A stretch of 64,000 bases of DNA from Sulfuricaulis limicola (GCF_002355735.1 NZ_AP014879.1:2800673-2864672), one strand, 5' to 3'; counted from the stretch's first letter, positions 53,468 through 63,969 are shown. Made by a program: numbers and translations. Notes: generated by a model from the sequence alone, not told the origin.

Positions 53468-55339
53468 CTAGGCGCGGCGGCGCAGATGGATGAGCAGCAG
53501 CGAGATGGCGGCCGGGGTCATGCCGGAAAGGCGTCCGGCCTGGCCGAGCGTGGCCGGCCGGTGCGCCGCCAGCTTCTGGCGCACCTCGACCGACAGCCCA
53601 TGGACGTTGTGATAATCCAGATCCGGCGGCAGCGCCGTTTCCTCATGCCGGCGGTGCAGTTCGATTTCCTGTGCCTGGCGCTCGATGTAACCGGCATATT
53701 TTGCCTGGATTTCCAGCTGTTGCGCGACCTCGGCATCGGCGACCGCCGGCCCCGCGCCGGTCAGGGACATCAGCGCCTCATAAGAAACCTCCGGACGGCG
53801 CAGCAATTCCAGCAGGCTGGCCTCGCGTGTCAGCGGCTGGCCAACGACGCGCGCAACGTCGTCCGCCGGCAGGGATTCCGGACGCAGCCAGGTCTGGTTC
53901 AGGCGCTCCTGTTCGCACGCGATCATTTCACGCTTGTCACTGAAGCGCTGCCAGCGTGCCTCATCAATCAAGCCGAGTTCGTGGCCGGTTTCGGTCAGAC
54001 GCAGATCGGCATTGTCCTCGCGCAACTGCAGGCGATACTCGGCGCGCGAAGTGAACATGCGATACGGTTCGGTGACGCCGCGTGTGATGAGATCGTCCAG
54101 CATCACGCCGATATAGGCCTGGTCACGCCGCGGCCACCATGCTGTTTTTCCCTGTACTTGGCGCGCGGCGTTGATGCCGGCGATCAGGCCCTGCGCCGCC
54201 GCTTCTTCGTAACCGGTGGTGCCGTTGATCTGGCCGGCAAAAAACAGGCCCGGCAGATTTTTGGTTTCCAGCGTCGGCTGCAAGTCGCGTGGATCGAAAT
54301 AATCGTACTCGATGGCATAGCCCGGGCGCGTGATCACCGCCTTCTCGAAACCTTTTATCGTGCGCACCAGATCGTACTGCACATCGAACGGCAGGCTGGT
54401 GGAAATGCCGTTGGGATAGACCTCGTGGGTGTTGAGCCCTTCGGGCTCGACGAAAATCTGGTGCCGGTCCTTGTCGGCGAAACGGTGGATCTTGTCCTCG
54501 ACCGAGGGACAGTAGCGCGGTCCCACGCCTTCGATCACGCCGGTGTACATCGGCGAGCGATCGAGCCCGGCGCGAATGATTTCATGCGTGCGCTCGTTGG
54601 TATAAGTAATGTGGCAACTCACCTGGCGCGGATGTTCTTCGCGCGAACCCATGAAGGAAAACACCGGTGTCGGTTCGTCGCCCGGCTGCGCCTGCAGCGC
54701 CGAGTAATCGATGCTGCGGCCATCGATGCGTGGCGGCGTGCCGGTCTTGAGACGTCCCACGCGCAACGGCAGTTCGCGCAGGCGCGCGGCCAGTGCGTTC
54801 GACGGCGGATCGCCGGCGCGCCCGCCCTGGTAATGGGAAAGACCGATGTGAATTTTTCCGCCCAGGAAAGTGCCCGTGGTCAGCACCACGGCGCGGGCGC
54901 GGAACTGCACGCCCATGGCCGTGACCACGCCGGTGACGCGCCCGCCCTCGACGATCAGGTCCTCGACCGCCTGCTGGAACAGCGTCAGGTTTTCCCGGTT
55001 TTCCAGCGTCGCGCGCACCGCGGCCTTGTACAGCTGGCGGTCGGCCTGGGCGCGCGTGGCGCGCACCGCCGGGCCCTTGCGCGCGTTGAGAATGCGGAAC
55101 TGGATGCCGGCGCGGTCGGTGGCGCGCGCCATCACGCCGCCGAGCGCGTCGATTTCCTTCACCAGATGCCCCTTGCCGATCCCGCCGATGGCGGGATTGC
55201 AGGACATCTGGCCGAGGGTCTCGATGTTCTGCGTCAGCAGCAGGGTCTTGGCGCCCAGGCGCGCGCTGGCCGCAGCGGCCTCGGTACCGGCATGACCGCC
55301 GCCGATGACGATGACATCGTAATGTTCCGGGTGCAGCAT
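53468..55339 (-). CDS. mnmG: tRNA uridine-5-carboxymethylaminomethyl modification enzyme MnmG (GidA)
   Basis: 623 aa FAD enzyme. FAD-binding [20 protein letters not shown] (8-27), [31 protein letters not shown], and the C-terminal helical domain ([30 protein letters not shown] tail). With MnmE (60164) it makes the cmnm5 group at U34. Located in the conserved mnmG-rsmG-parAB order near the origin. Confidence 0.97.
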   Translation of the reverse strand: MLHPEHYDVIVIGGGHAGTEAAAASARLGAKTLLLTQNIETLGQMSCNPAIGGIGKGHLVKEIDALGGVMARATDRAGIQFRILNARKGPAVRATRAQADRQLYKAAVRATLENRENLTLFQQAVEDLIVEGGRVTGVVTAMGVQFRARAVVLTTGTFLGGKIHIGLSHYQGGRAGDPPSNALAARLRELPLRVGRLKTGTPPRIDGRSIDYSALQAQPGDEPTPVFSFMGSREEHPRQVSCHITYTNERTHEIIRAGLDRSPMYTGVIEGVGPRYCPSVEDKIHRFADKDRHQIFVEPEGLNTHEVYPNGISTSLPFDVQYDLVRTIKGFEKAVITRPGYAIEYDYFDPRDLQPTLETKNLPGLFFAGQINGTTGYEEAAAQGLIAGINAARQVQGKTAWWPRRDQAYIGVMLDDLITRGVTEPYRMFTSRAEYRLQLREDNADLRLTETGHELGLIDEARWQRFSDKREMIACEQERLNQTWLRPESLPADDVARVVGQPLTREASLLELLRRPEVSYEALMSLTGAGPAVADAEVAQQLEIQAKYAGYIERQAQEIELHRRHEETALPPDLDYHNVHGLSVEVRQKLAAHRPATLGQAGRLSGMTPAAISLLLIHLRRRA

Positions 55340-55474
55340 CTAACCCTCTGGACGAACACGGTAAATCAGGGGCGAAGGATCATAAGCCACGCGCGCGCGA
55401 ATTTCACCTTCGGGCGGTTTCGGCTATAACTTTGAGAGGACCACCCGGTCTTACGTGAATACCCGGCAACACAC

Positions 55475-56410
55475 ATGGCCCTCGCCCCGGAAAAACAGAA
55501 TCAGCCCGCCCACATTCTGGATACGGTTATTAACCGGATCGGTCAGATCGTGCTCGGCAAGGAACGCCAGGCGCGCTTGTCGCTCGCCTGTCTGTTGGCG
55601 CGCGGCCACCTGCTGATCGAGGACCTGCCGGGGGTGGGCAAGACCACGCTGGCGCATGTGCTGGCGAAGGTATTGGGGCTGCAATTCCAGCGCATCCAGT
55701 TCACCGCCGACCTGCTGCCGGCCGACATTCTCGGCGTTTCGATCTACCAGGCCGACACCAAGAATTTCGTGTATCACCCGGGGCCGGTTTTCTCGCAGCT
55801 GGTGCTGGCCGATGAAATCAACCGCGCCACACCCAAGACCCAGAGCGCGCTGCTCGAGGCCATGGAAGAGCGCCAGGTCACGGCCGACGGCGTGACGCAC
55901 AAGCTGCCACAACCGTTTTTCGTCATCGCGACGCAGAACCCGCATCACCTGATCGGCACCTTTCCCCTGCCGGAGTCACAGCTCGACCGCTTCCTCATGC
56001 GCATCGAGATGGGCTACCCGGACCGCGCCGCCGAGCGCGCGCTGTTGAAAGGTCGCGACCGGCGTGAGCTGGTCGAATCGTTGCAGCCCGTGATCGGCGC
56101 CGACAAGCTCGCCGCCATGCAACAACTGGCGGCGCGCGTGCACACTGCCGATCCCCTGCTCGATTACGTGCAGAACCTGCTGGACGCCACGCGCCGCGCC
56201 GGCGAGTTCGCCGAAGGACTGTCGCCGCGCGCGGGGCTTTCGCTGGTCGCGGCGGCGCGCGCCTGGGCGCTGCTGGCCGGACGCGACATGGTACTGCCGG
56301 AAGACGTGCAAGCGGTCGCTCCATCGGTGATCGGTCATCGCCTGCGTCCCGCGAGCGGCGGTCGCACGGTCAATATCACGCGCCTGCTCGAGTCCGTTCC
56401 CATCCCCTGA
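55475..56410 (+). CDS. MoxR-family AAA+ ATPase
   Basis: 311 aa. Walker A EDLPGVGKTTLAHVLA (about 47-62), GRIQFTADLLPADILGVSIY-like QRIQFTADLLPADILG, Walker B FSQLVLADEINRATPKTQSA LLEAMEERQVT, sensor 1 IATQNPHHLIGTFPLPESQLD. MoxR proteins are chaperones that act on vWA partner proteins. First gene of a three-gene operon with DUF58 and a transglutaminase (both start by overlap or adjacency), the classic MoxR/DUF58/TgpA set. Confidence 0.94.
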   Translation: MALAPEKQNQPAHILDTVINRIGQIVLGKERQARLSLACLLARGHLLIEDLPGVGKTTLAHVLAKVLGLQFQRIQFTADLLPADILGVSIYQADTKNFVYHPGPVFSQLVLADEINRATPKTQSALLEAMEERQVTADGVTHKLPQPFFVIATQNPHHLIGTFPLPESQLDRFLMRIEMGYPDRAAERALLKGRDRRELVESLQPVIGADKLAAMQQLAARVHTADPLLDYVQNLLDATRRAGEFAEGLSPRAGLSLVAAARAWALLAGRDMVLPEDVQAVAPSVIGHRLRPASGGRTVNITRLLESVPIP

Positions 56411-57321
56411 TGTCCGCCGCGCCCGCCGAAGTCGTCCTGGGGCGCCGACAGCTGTTCATGCTGCCGACCCGTTTCGGGCTGCTGTTCGCGGCCTTGCTCG
56501 TGGTGCAGCTGCTGGCGGCGATTAATTACGGCAACGGGCTCGCCTACGCGCTCACCTTCCTGCTCGGCTCGCTTGCGGTGGTGTCCATGCTCTACACCCA
56601 CCGCAATCTTTTCCGGTTACGGCTCAGTGCCGCCGCATGTGCGCCGGTGTTTGCCGGTGAAACGGCGATATTCAGAATTCATCTTGCGAACGACAGCGAC
56701 ACACCGCGTTTCGGCGTCGTCGTCATGCATGACAAAAAGGAAATCGCGCGCGTGGACATCGCGCCGCGCGGCTCGGCCGACGTCAACCTGAGCGTTCCGG
56801 CCGTGAAACGCGGTCCGCTCACCATGCCGGCGGTGACGTTGATCACTCGCTTTCCGCTTGGCCTGCTGTATTCCTGGTCGCGGCGCGTGCTGCTGGAACA
56901 AACCTGTCTGGTCTATCCGCGGCCGGCACTACCGACCCCGCTGCGCACCCTCGCGGAGGTCTCGCTCGAACCTGTGGTGGGAATCCGGGCCGGCGGCGAC
57001 GATTACATCGGCGCACGCGAGTTCCAGCCCGGCGATTCGCCACGGCACGTGGACTGGAAAGCCGTGGCGCGCGGGGAGCCCTGGCACGTCAAGCAATTCG
57101 GCGGCGGTTATCAGGCCACGGTCTGGTTTGACTGGGACACGCTGGAAGGCCTCGACACGGAAACGCGCCTCTCGATTCTGACCCGTTGGGTGCTCGATGC
57201 CGAGCATGAAGGCACGCTCTACGGCCTGCGTCTGCCGGAGCGGTCGCTCAATCCGTCGAACGGTGAAGCGCATCAGCACGAGTGCCTGAAGCGACTGGCG
57301 CTGTTCGGGCTGAAACCATGA
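56410..57321 (+). CDS. DUF58 domain protein
   Basis: 303 aa. Two N-terminal membrane helices (about 17-36, 42-58), then a beta-rich extracytoplasmic part and the DUF58 signature GGDDYIGAREFQPGDSPRHV DWKAVARGEPWHVKQF (about 196-231), part of a degenerate von Willebrand A fold. The usual MoxR partner. Starts one base before the MoxR stop ends; its own stop overlaps the transglutaminase ATG. Confidence 0.92.
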   Translation: MSAAPAEVVLGRRQLFMLPTRFGLLFAALLVVQLLAAINYGNGLAYALTFLLGSLAVVSMLYTHRNLFRLRLSAAACAPVFAGETAIFRIHLANDSDTPRFGVVVMHDKKEIARVDIAPRGSADVNLSVPAVKRGPLTMPAVTLITRFPLGLLYSWSRRVLLEQTCLVYPRPALPTPLRTLAEVSLEPVVGIRAGGDDYIGAREFQPGDSPRHVDWKAVARGEPWHVKQFGGGYQATVWFDWDTLEGLDTETRLSILTRWVLDAEHEGTLYGLRLPERSLNPSNGEAHQHECLKRLALFGLKP

Positions 57322-59300
57322 ACGCCCTGTCAGTCGACCGGCGCGTGCTGCAGAGCCTGATAGCCGCCGGAGGTTTCGCGGTGGCGCCACACGCCTTCGA
57401 GCTGCCCCTGTGGATCATTGGCGTATTTGTCGCCAGTGCTTCCTGGCGCTATGGCATCGAGGTTTTCCAGTGGTATCGCCCGGGCCGGCTGGTGCGCTTC
57501 GGTCTGATGCTGCTCACCCTGGCGGCGGTGTTCCGTCAATACCATACGCTGCTCGGGCGCGACCCGGGCATGGCGCTGCTGATCACGCTGATCGGTTTGA
57601 AATTCCTGGAACTGAAAACAACGCGCGACTTGGTCGTCAGTCTTTTTGTTTTTTATCTCATCATCCTCGGCAGCTTTCTCTATGGTCAATCGCTCTGGCT
57701 CGGCGCCTGGGCACTGCTCGCGACGACCGCGAGCACGGCGGCGCTGGTGCATCTGACACAACCCACGGGGCTGGACCGGTCGCAGCGGTTGCGTCTGTCG
57801 GGTGTGATGCTGGCCAAGGCCGCGCCCCTCATGCTCGTCGTCTACCTGCTGTTCCCGCGCATCAGCGGCACGCTGTGGGGCCTGCCGGCGGACGCCCATA
57901 GCGGCCTCACCGGCATGCCGGACACGATGCAGCCGGGCAGCATACGGAGTCTCAGTGAATCCTCCGAGGTTGCCTTCCGCGTCGACTTTGACGGCGCCCC
58001 GCCCAGGCAGAGCGAGCTCTACTGGCGCGGGCTGGTGTTTACCGGCTTCGACGGGCGCGGCTGGCAGCGAGTCCAGGCGCCAAAAGCGGAAGTCACGCCG
58101 TTCGTTCCGCAGGGCGAGGCGAGGCGCTATCACGTTACGCTCGAACCCAGCAACAAGCCGTGGATGCCGGCGCTCGACCTGCCGGCGATACGGCCCCAAG
58201 GGGCGCGCTATGGAGCGGACTTCACGCTCGAACACCGCGAGCCGATCCGCGAACGCCTGAATTACACGCTGACCTCTTATACCCGTTACAACACCGGGGC
58301 GCTCGAGCCAGCGGAACGCGAGCACGCATTGCAACTGCCGCCGGACGCCGGGCCGCGCGCCCGCGCCCTGGCTGCGCGATGGCAGCGCGAAAACGGCAAC
58401 CCGCAGCAGATCGCGCAGGCTGCCCTCGATTATTTCCGCCGGGAAAACTTCGTTTACACCCTGAGCCCGCCGCTATTGGGCGACAACCCGGTGGACGAAT
58501 TCCTGTTCGGCACGCGCCGCGGCTTCTGCGAGCACTATGCCGCGGCCTTCGTGGCGCTCATGCGCGCCGCCGGTATCCCCAGCCGCGTCGTGGTCGGCTA
58601 CCTCGGCGGCGAGCTCAATACTGCCGGGGACTATCTGATCGTGCGCCAGTCTGACGCCCATGCCTGGGCCGAGATCTGGCTGGCGGGGCGCGGCTGGGTG
58701 CGCGTGGACCCGACCGGCGCCATCGCCCCCGAGCGCATCGAACTCGGGCTCGACGCCGTGCGCCGCCTGGAACAGCAGGGACTGGCGTTGGGCAGCCTTT
58801 CCAGCGATGCGGTTTTGCGCGTGCTGGAGCTGGGCTGGTTCGAGGTCATGGCACGGCAAGCGCGCTGGTACTGGGATTACACCAATCTCGCGTGGTACCG
58901 CTGGGTGGTGGACTATGGCAAGGAGCGCCAAGAGCGGTTGCTTACATCGCTTGGGCTCGAGGATATTTCCTGGGGCCGGTTGACCGGTTTGTTGACCACT
59001 GGTGTGCTGCTGGTCATGCTGATTTATGCGCTGCTGTTATGGCGCCCGAAAAAATCCACCGACCCGGCGCAGGTGGCCTATCTGCGCTTCTGCCGCAAGC
59101 TCGCGCGCGCCGGCCTGACGCGCGCGCCGCACGAAGGTTCACATGCCTTCGCCGCGCGCGCCGCGCGCCAGCGTGCGGACCTGGCGATGTCGATTTCGGA
59201 AATCACCGGACTCTATGAAGATCTGCGTTACGGTCGCGCCACATCTGACCGCAAGAAATCCGTCTCTCTGAAAAAACGCGTCGCGAATTTCCGCGTTTAA
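57318..59300 (+). CDS. TgpA-type membrane transglutaminase
   Basis: 660 aa. Five to six membrane helices (about 15-200, DUF3488), a periplasmic transglutaminase-like domain with the full triad C404 (RRGFCEHYAAAF), H448 (SDAHAWAE) and D464 (VRVDPTGA), then one late membrane helix (about 555-575) and a cytoplasmic DUF4129 tail. TgpA of Pseudomonas aeruginosa is essential and periplasmic. The start at 57318 is fixed by the ATGA overlap with the DUF58 gene. It probably acts on cell-envelope protein or peptide bonds together with the MoxR/DUF58 pair. Confidence 0.93.
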   Translation: MNALSVDRRVLQSLIAAGGFAVAPHAFELPLWIIGVFVASASWRYGIEVFQWYRPGRLVRFGLMLLTLAAVFRQYHTLLGRDPGMALLITLIGLKFLELKTTRDLVVSLFVFYLIILGSFLYGQSLWLGAWALLATTASTAALVHLTQPTGLDRSQRLRLSGVMLAKAAPLMLVVYLLFPRISGTLWGLPADAHSGLTGMPDTMQPGSIRSLSESSEVAFRVDFDGAPPRQSELYWRGLVFTGFDGRGWQRVQAPKAEVTPFVPQGEARRYHVTLEPSNKPWMPALDLPAIRPQGARYGADFTLEHREPIRERLNYTLTSYTRYNTGALEPAEREHALQLPPDAGPRARALAARWQRENGNPQQIAQAALDYFRRENFVYTLSPPLLGDNPVDEFLFGTRRGFCEHYAAAFVALMRAAGIPSRVVVGYLGGELNTAGDYLIVRQSDAHAWAEIWLAGRGWVRVDPTGAIAPERIELGLDAVRRLEQQGLALGSLSSDAVLRVLELGWFEVMARQARWYWDYTNLAWYRWVVDYGKERQERLLTSLGLEDISWGRLTGLLTTGVLLVMLIYALLLWRPKKSTDPAQVAYLRFCRKLARAGLTRAPHEGSHAFAARAARQRADLAMSISEITGLYEDLRYGRATSDRKKSVSLKKRVANFRV

Positions 59301-59306
59301 GCGCGT

Positions 59307-60071
59307 TCAGGCCTCTGCGGTTTCTTCCTGCTCGGTTTCGGACTCTACGCGTGCGCGTATGTCGGGCGGAAGCCCGGCGGCGGCCTGCTCGATGACGCGC
59401 GCCATCATCATGTAGCGCCACCAGTATGTGGACTTGATGGCGCCAAGGATATCGTCACGCAATGCTTCCGAGATGCCAAACTCGCCGCGGCGCTGATCAA
59501 GCGCGTACACCGCTTCACGGAACTTGAGCGTCACCGCGGCCGTGTAATACAGCATCCAGTCTTCCGAGTCCCTGAGGCGGATCTCCGGAAATTCGAAATA
59601 GGGCCGCGTCACGGACTCGATTTCAAGCGTTTTCATTTCCTGCACCAGCTGGAAGCAGCGCAGCATTTCTTTTTTGGAAAAACCGAAGTAAAGGCTCGCG
59701 TGGGTGTGCAAATTGAGGCCGCCGATCCAGGCAATCTGGGCGTAAGGGTCGTCTCCGGCCGGCAACGCATCTCCCGGACCACTGACCCACCCGTCCACCG
59801 CGCATACCACCGTGCACAACTCTTCAACGTATTTGTAATCGTTGAAGCGCGCAGCAAATTCCTGGTGGCCCTTGAAGAAGCTCTGAAAATATTCGCGGTC
59901 GAGCTTCATGAGGGGGCGCATGCTGTCGATAATGGCGCGCCGCGCGTTGTCACAGTGTGCCTGCTCCTGCAGGCATTCGTTCTTCTCGCGCATCGCGGTG
60001 CGCAACTGTTTCATCGCTTCCGCGCGGTCTCTTCCTTCCTGTGCATCCGACGACTTCCTGATGTCTCCCAT
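59307..60071 (-). CDS. Hypothetical soluble protein (254 aa)
   Basis: Starts at the ATG at 60071 (MGDIRKSSDAQEGRDRAEAM) with GGAGAGTGAC upstream. N-terminal 45 residues are charged helix, then an alpha/beta body with many aromatic residues (DREYFQSFFKGHQEFAARFN, CTVVCAVDGWVSGPGDAL, WIGGLNLHTHASLYFGFSKK), and a final acidic tail EQEETAEA. No signal, no membrane segment, no recognised domain. It converges with tgpA (6 bases apart) and lies downstream of mnmE. Real by codon use, start and length; function unknown. Confidence 0.8.
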   Translation of the reverse strand: MGDIRKSSDAQEGRDRAEAMKQLRTAMREKNECLQEQAHCDNARRAIIDSMRPLMKLDREYFQSFFKGHQEFAARFNDYKYVEELCTVVCAVDGWVSGPGDALPAGDDPYAQIAWIGGLNLHTHASLYFGFSKKEMLRCFQLVQEMKTLEIESVTRPYFEFPEIRLRDSEDWMLYYTAAVTLKFREAVYALDQRRGEFGISEALRDDILGAIKSTYWWRYMMMARVIEQAAAGLPPDIRARVESETEQEETAEA

Positions 60072-60163
60072 GTCACTCTCCATGTTTGCGTGTTTGGTGG
60101 ACGGCGCCAAAATCCATGCCGCGGCCCATTCTGGCGCCGGGCGGGGCGCACTGCAACGGATTG

Positions 60164-61510
60164 CTATTTACCGATGCAAAAGCTGGAAAAGATTTTCCCC
60201 AGCAGATCCTCCGGCGTGAACTCGCCGGTGATTTCGGACAGCGCCTGCTGCGCCAGGCGCAGTTCTTCCGCCAGCAACTCCCCGGCGTGCGATTCCCGGA
60301 GCCGTGCCTGACCCTGAACCAGGCAGGCCTGCGCGCGGCGGATGGCATCGAGATGGCGCCGGCGCGCCATGAAGGTGCCTTCGCCCGCGGTCTGGAATCC
60401 CATGCACTCTTTCAGATGCCGGCGCAGCGCATCCAGGCCGGCACCGGTTTTGACCGACAGCGCGATTTCGGTTTCATCCGTTTTTTTTGTCATGCCGGCG
60501 GCACGGCCGGTGAGATCAATCTTGTTGCGGATCACGGTGCGCGGAAGTTTCTCCGGGACATGTTGCAGGACTTCGGCCGGAAGCACCTCGTGGGCTGAGT
60601 CGTCCAGCACCAGCAACACGCGGTCGGCGCGCTCCATCTGCTCGCGCGCGCGGCGGATACCCTCGGATTCGATCTCGTCGCGCGATGCGCGCAGGCCGGC
60701 GGTGTCGACGATGTGCAGCGGCATGCCGTCGAGATGGATGCGTTCGCGCAAGACGTCGCGCGTGGTGCCGGGAATGGCGCTGACGATGGCGGTGTCGCGC
60801 GCGGCCAGCGCGTTGAGCAAACTCGATTTGCCGGCGTTCGGCGGGCCGGCCAGCACCACCGTCATGCCGTCGTGCAGCAGCACGCCCTGCTGCGTGGAAG
60901 CGAGAAGCTTTTCGATGTCCTGCGCCAGCACGTCGAGCTCCTGCGTCACGCGTGCGTCCGCCAGGAAATCGATTTCCTCCTCCGGAAAATCGATCGCGGC
61001 CTCGACGTACAGGCGCAGGCGCGTGAGGCCTTCGACCAGCGCATGCACGCGTTGCGAAAACTCGCCCTCGAGCGAGCGCAGCGCCGAGCGTGCGGCCGTC
61101 TCCGAACCGGCCTCGATGAGATCGGCTACGGCCTCGGCCTGGGCCAGATCGAGCTTGCCGTTCAGGAAGGCACGTTCGGAAAATTCACCGGGGCGCGCAA
61201 GGCGTGCGCCGAGCTCGAGGGCACGATTCAACAGCATGTCGAGCACCACCGGCCCGCCGTGACCATGCAGTTCGAGCACGTCCTCGCCAGTGAATGAATG
61301 CGGCGCGGGAAAAAATATCGCCAAGCCCTGATCGATGGGTTGACTTGCCGCATCCAGAAAATTCGCGAAACTCGCGTGGCGCGGCTTGGGGAGTTCACCG
61401 AGCATACCCTCGGCGATGTGGCGTGTGGCGGAACCGGAGACGCGCACGATGCCGATGCCGCCACGCCCGGGCGGCGTGGCAACAGCGGCAATGGTGGCGG
61501 CGGGGATCAC
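60164..61510 (-). CDS. mnmE: tRNA modification GTPase MnmE (TrmE)
   Basis: 448 aa. N-terminal tetrahydrofolate-binding domain, central helices, inserted G domain with G1 [15 protein letters not shown] (about 220-234), G2/G3 GTTRD and DTAGLR, G4 NKID, and the C-terminal CIGK (445-448), whose Cys is conserved for catalysis. Works with MnmG. It lies directly downstream of yidC (18 bases), as in most Gammaproteobacteria. Confidence 0.97.
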   Translation of the reverse strand: MIPAATIAAVATPPGRGGIGIVRVSGSATRHIAEGMLGELPKPRHASFANFLDAASQPIDQGLAIFFPAPHSFTGEDVLELHGHGGPVVLDMLLNRALELGARLARPGEFSERAFLNGKLDLAQAEAVADLIEAGSETAARSALRSLEGEFSQRVHALVEGLTRLRLYVEAAIDFPEEEIDFLADARVTQELDVLAQDIEKLLASTQQGVLLHDGMTVVLAGPPNAGKSSLLNALAARDTAIVSAIPGTTRDVLRERIHLDGMPLHIVDTAGLRASRDEIESEGIRRAREQMERADRVLLVLDDSAHEVLPAEVLQHVPEKLPRTVIRNKIDLTGRAAGMTKKTDETEIALSVKTGAGLDALRRHLKECMGFQTAGEGTFMARRRHLDAIRRAQACLVQGQARLRESHAGELLAEELRLAQQALSEITGEFTPEDLLGKIFSSFCIGK

Positions 61511-61528
61511 GGCCGGTGTGATACGGCG

Positions 61529-63178
61529 TTACTTCTTGCCCTCGACGACGCGCGTGATGCGCCACTGCTGCGCGATGGACAGGATGTTGTTCACCGTCCA
61601 GTACAGCACCAGGCCCGCGGGGAAGAACAGGAACATGGCGGTGAACATGAACGGCATCACCATGAACACCTTCTGCTGGATCGGATCGAGCGGCTGCGGA
61701 TTGAGCTTCTGCTGCACGAACATCGAGGCGCCCATGATGATCGGCAGAATGTAATACGGATCCTGCGACGACAGGTCCTTGATCCACAGGACCCACGGCG
61801 CCTGGCGCATCTCGACGCTCTCGAGCAGCACCCAGTAGAGGGCGAGGAACACCGGGATCTGTATAAGAATAGGCAGGCAGCCGCCGAGCGGGTTGATCTT
61901 CTCGGTCTTGTACAACTCCATCATCGCCTGGTTGAGCTTCTGGCGGTCGTCGCCGTAGCGCTCCTTGAGCGCCGCCATCTTGGGCTGCATCTTGCGCATG
62001 TGCGCCATCGACTTGTAGCTCTTCGCCGACAGCGGATAGAACACGGCCTTGATCAGCACCGTGAGCAGGATGATGGCCCAGCCCCAGTTGCCCAGCAGCC
62101 GGTGCAACCAGGACAACAGCCAGAACAGCGGTGCGGAAATGACGGTGAGGAAGCCGTAATCCACCGTGAGATTCATGCCCTCGGCCGGCAAGGTCTTGAG
62201 AATCTTCTGTTCCTTGGGGCCGGCGTACATCGAGGCGCGGATAACGCCGTTCCCGCCAGGCGCTATTTTGGTCGGGTTCAGGTTCTTGAAGCCGAGCACG
62301 TGGCGCGTGCCATCCGGCACATCGGTGTAGAACTCGTTGCGCTGGTCCGGCGCCGGCATCCACGAGCCCACGAAGTAATGCTGCAACATCGCCACCCAGC
62401 CGCCCGTGACTTCGCGCTTGAGCGGCTTCTCGGCCATTTTGTCGAGCGGGATTTTTTCGTATTTGTTTTCGGGGGTGTAAATCGCGCCACCGGTGTAGCT
62501 CGGCGCCACGCTGAAAATACCGGTGGTGGCGGTGTGCATGCGCTGGAACTGGCCGTACAGGTAGCCCGTCCACTCGCGTCGCGTGTCATTCATCACCGCG
62601 AACTCGACGTCCACCACGTAACTGCCGCGACGGAAAATGTAGGTCTTGGTGTAACGCACGCCGTCGGGGGCGCGCCAGCTCAACGGCACGCGCAGCTCAT
62701 TCTGGGCGTCGGCCAGGGTGTAGCGGGTGGCCTCGGCCGTGAACAGCGTGCGGTGGGTGGGGTATTGCCCCTCCAGACCAATCAGGCCCGACTGGGCGAT
62801 GAACAGTTCCGGTCCGGCATCTCGCATCAGCGGGAACGCCTCTGCCGGCTTGTCCAGGGCCACCGGGTATTGGCGCAGACTCAGCTCGCGCACATCGCCG
62901 CCCTGACTATCAATCACGGCATCCATCACGTCAGTGCGTACCTGGATGCGCGCGCCGCTCGCCAGCACCTCGGCGGGTTTGGGAGTTGCCGCCGTGGCCT
63001 CGGCCGCGCGCGTTACCGGTGCCTGCGGCACCCCGGGGGCGGTGGCTGGCGCCGGTGCGCCGGGAGCCGTCGTACTTGCCGGAACCGGCGGCGGGACATT
63101 GTGTTGTTCCCAGGCCTGCCAGATCAGCATCAACACCATGGCCAGCGCGAAGAACAGGAACAGGCGTTGATTATCCAT
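61529..63178 (-). CDS. yidC: Membrane-protein insertase YidC
   Basis: 549 aa (E. coli 548). N-terminal helix QRLFLFFALAMVLMLIWQAW, Ala/Pro/Thr-rich linker (about 28-60), large periplasmic domain, then the conserved 60KD_IMP core with QSYKSMAHMRKMQPKMAALK ERYGDDRQKLNQAMMELYKT and GGCLPILIQIPVFLALYWVL. The ATG at 63178 is family-typical and overlaps the yidD stop by 8 bases. Confidence 0.96.
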   Translation of the reverse strand: MDNQRLFLFFALAMVLMLIWQAWEQHNVPPPVPASTTAPGAPAPATAPGVPQAPVTRAAEATAATPKPAEVLASGARIQVRTDVMDAVIDSQGGDVRELSLRQYPVALDKPAEAFPLMRDAGPELFIAQSGLIGLEGQYPTHRTLFTAEATRYTLADAQNELRVPLSWRAPDGVRYTKTYIFRRGSYVVDVEFAVMNDTRREWTGYLYGQFQRMHTATTGIFSVAPSYTGGAIYTPENKYEKIPLDKMAEKPLKREVTGGWVAMLQHYFVGSWMPAPDQRNEFYTDVPDGTRHVLGFKNLNPTKIAPGGNGVIRASMYAGPKEQKILKTLPAEGMNLTVDYGFLTVISAPLFWLLSWLHRLLGNWGWAIILLTVLIKAVFYPLSAKSYKSMAHMRKMQPKMAALKERYGDDRQKLNQAMMELYKTEKINPLGGCLPILIQIPVFLALYWVLLESVEMRQAPWVLWIKDLSSQDPYYILPIIMGASMFVQQKLNPQPLDPIQQKVFMVMPFMFTAMFLFFPAGLVLYWTVNNILSIAQQWRITRVVEGKK

Positions 63179-63422
63179 GGCGGTGGGCGTGGTCCGAATG
63201 AGAGTGCGTGACGGGAGGTACCGGATCGTAGCCGCCGGCGTGCCACGGGTGGCAGCGCAATAGCCGGCGCAGTGCCAGCCACGAACCGCGCGCGCTGCCA
63301 TGGATTTCGATCGACTCCAGCGCGTAATGCGAACAGCTCGGGTGAAACCGGCAGGCCTGTCCGAACCAGGGGCTCAGCAGATAGCGATAGGCACGAATCA
63401 GGGCGATCAGGATTTTTTGCAC
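63171..63422 (-). CDS. yidD: Membrane-protein insertion efficiency factor YidD
   Basis: 83 aa from a GTG start (GTG CAA AAA ATC), with AAGGTAGAG 10 bases upstream. KILIALIRAYRYLLSPWFGQ ACRFHPSCSHYALESIEIHG and GGYDPVPP are the YidD signature, with the cysteines of the CxFxPxCSxYA motif. His-rich tail HSHSDHAHRHG. It overlaps rnpA by 16 bases and yidC by 8, a tightly packed origin operon. Confidence 0.9.
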   Translation of the reverse strand: MQKILIALIRAYRYLLSPWFGQACRFHPSCSHYALESIEIHGSARGSWLALRRLLRCHPWHAGGYDPVPPVTHSHSDHAHRHG

Positions 63423-63772
63423 CGTTGCTCTACCTTTTCCCATAATTGCTGCAGCGAGGCACGCAGCGAGGCGGTTTGCGCCCGACCAGCCTTGGGGCTC
63501 GCCACCACCACAAAGTCCAGGCCTTCCAGCTTTTCCTGGCGGCCACGGAACGCCTCGCGTATCTGGCGTTTGACCCGGTTACGCACCACCGCCCGGGGCG
63601 ATGTCTTGCGCGACACGACGACCCCTAAACGCCCGAACGGATGTGGATTGGGAAGCGCGTAAATGCCGAAAAAATCATCACGCCAGCGCAGGCTGCCCTT
63701 CAACACCGTCTTGAACTCCGCCGGCCGCCGCAACCGGTGCGATCGGGGGAGCCCGCGACGGGCGTGCGGCAA
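63407..63772 (-). CDS. rnpA: Ribonuclease P protein component
   Basis: 121 aa basic protein. LRRPAEFKTVLKGSLRWRDD, the RNR motif RAVVRNRVKRQIREAFRGRQ (RVKR box), and DFVVVASPKAG. TTG at 63772, two bases after the rpmH stop, is the only plausible start: upstream frame to 63970 is rpmH antisense/out of frame. Clear by the RNP motif. Matures tRNA 5' ends. Confidence 0.93.
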   Translation of the reverse strand: MPHARRGLPRSHRLRRPAEFKTVLKGSLRWRDDFFGIYALPNPHPFGRLGVVVSRKTSPRAVVRNRVKRQIREAFRGRQEKLEGLDFVVVASPKAGRAQTASLRASLQQLWEKVEQRCKKS

Positions 63773-63774
63773 GA

Positions 63775-63909
63775 TCAGGCGCTCAGGCGCTTGCGGCCCT
63801 TGGCGCGGCGCCGGGCAAGTATGCGGCGTCCGCCGGTGGTCTTCATGCGGACACGGAAGCCGTGGGTGCGCTTGCGTTTGAGCACGCTGGGTTGATATGT
63901 GCGTTTCAT
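63775..63909 (-). CDS. rpmH: 50S ribosomal protein L34
   Basis: 44 aa: [18 protein letters not shown], then [26 protein letters not shown]. The universally short basic L34, marking the origin region in almost all bacteria. Promoter TTGACA-N18-TAAGTT upstream. dnaA is expected immediately beyond the window on the opposite strand. Confidence 0.98.
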   Translation of the reverse strand: MKRTYQPSVLKRKRTHGFRVRMKTTGGRRILARRRAKGRKRLSA

Positions 63910-63969
63910 CGGGTCGGTTCTTGGCTGTCGGTGGTTCTCGCCGCCACCTTGGCGGCAAAAAGGGCGGCA

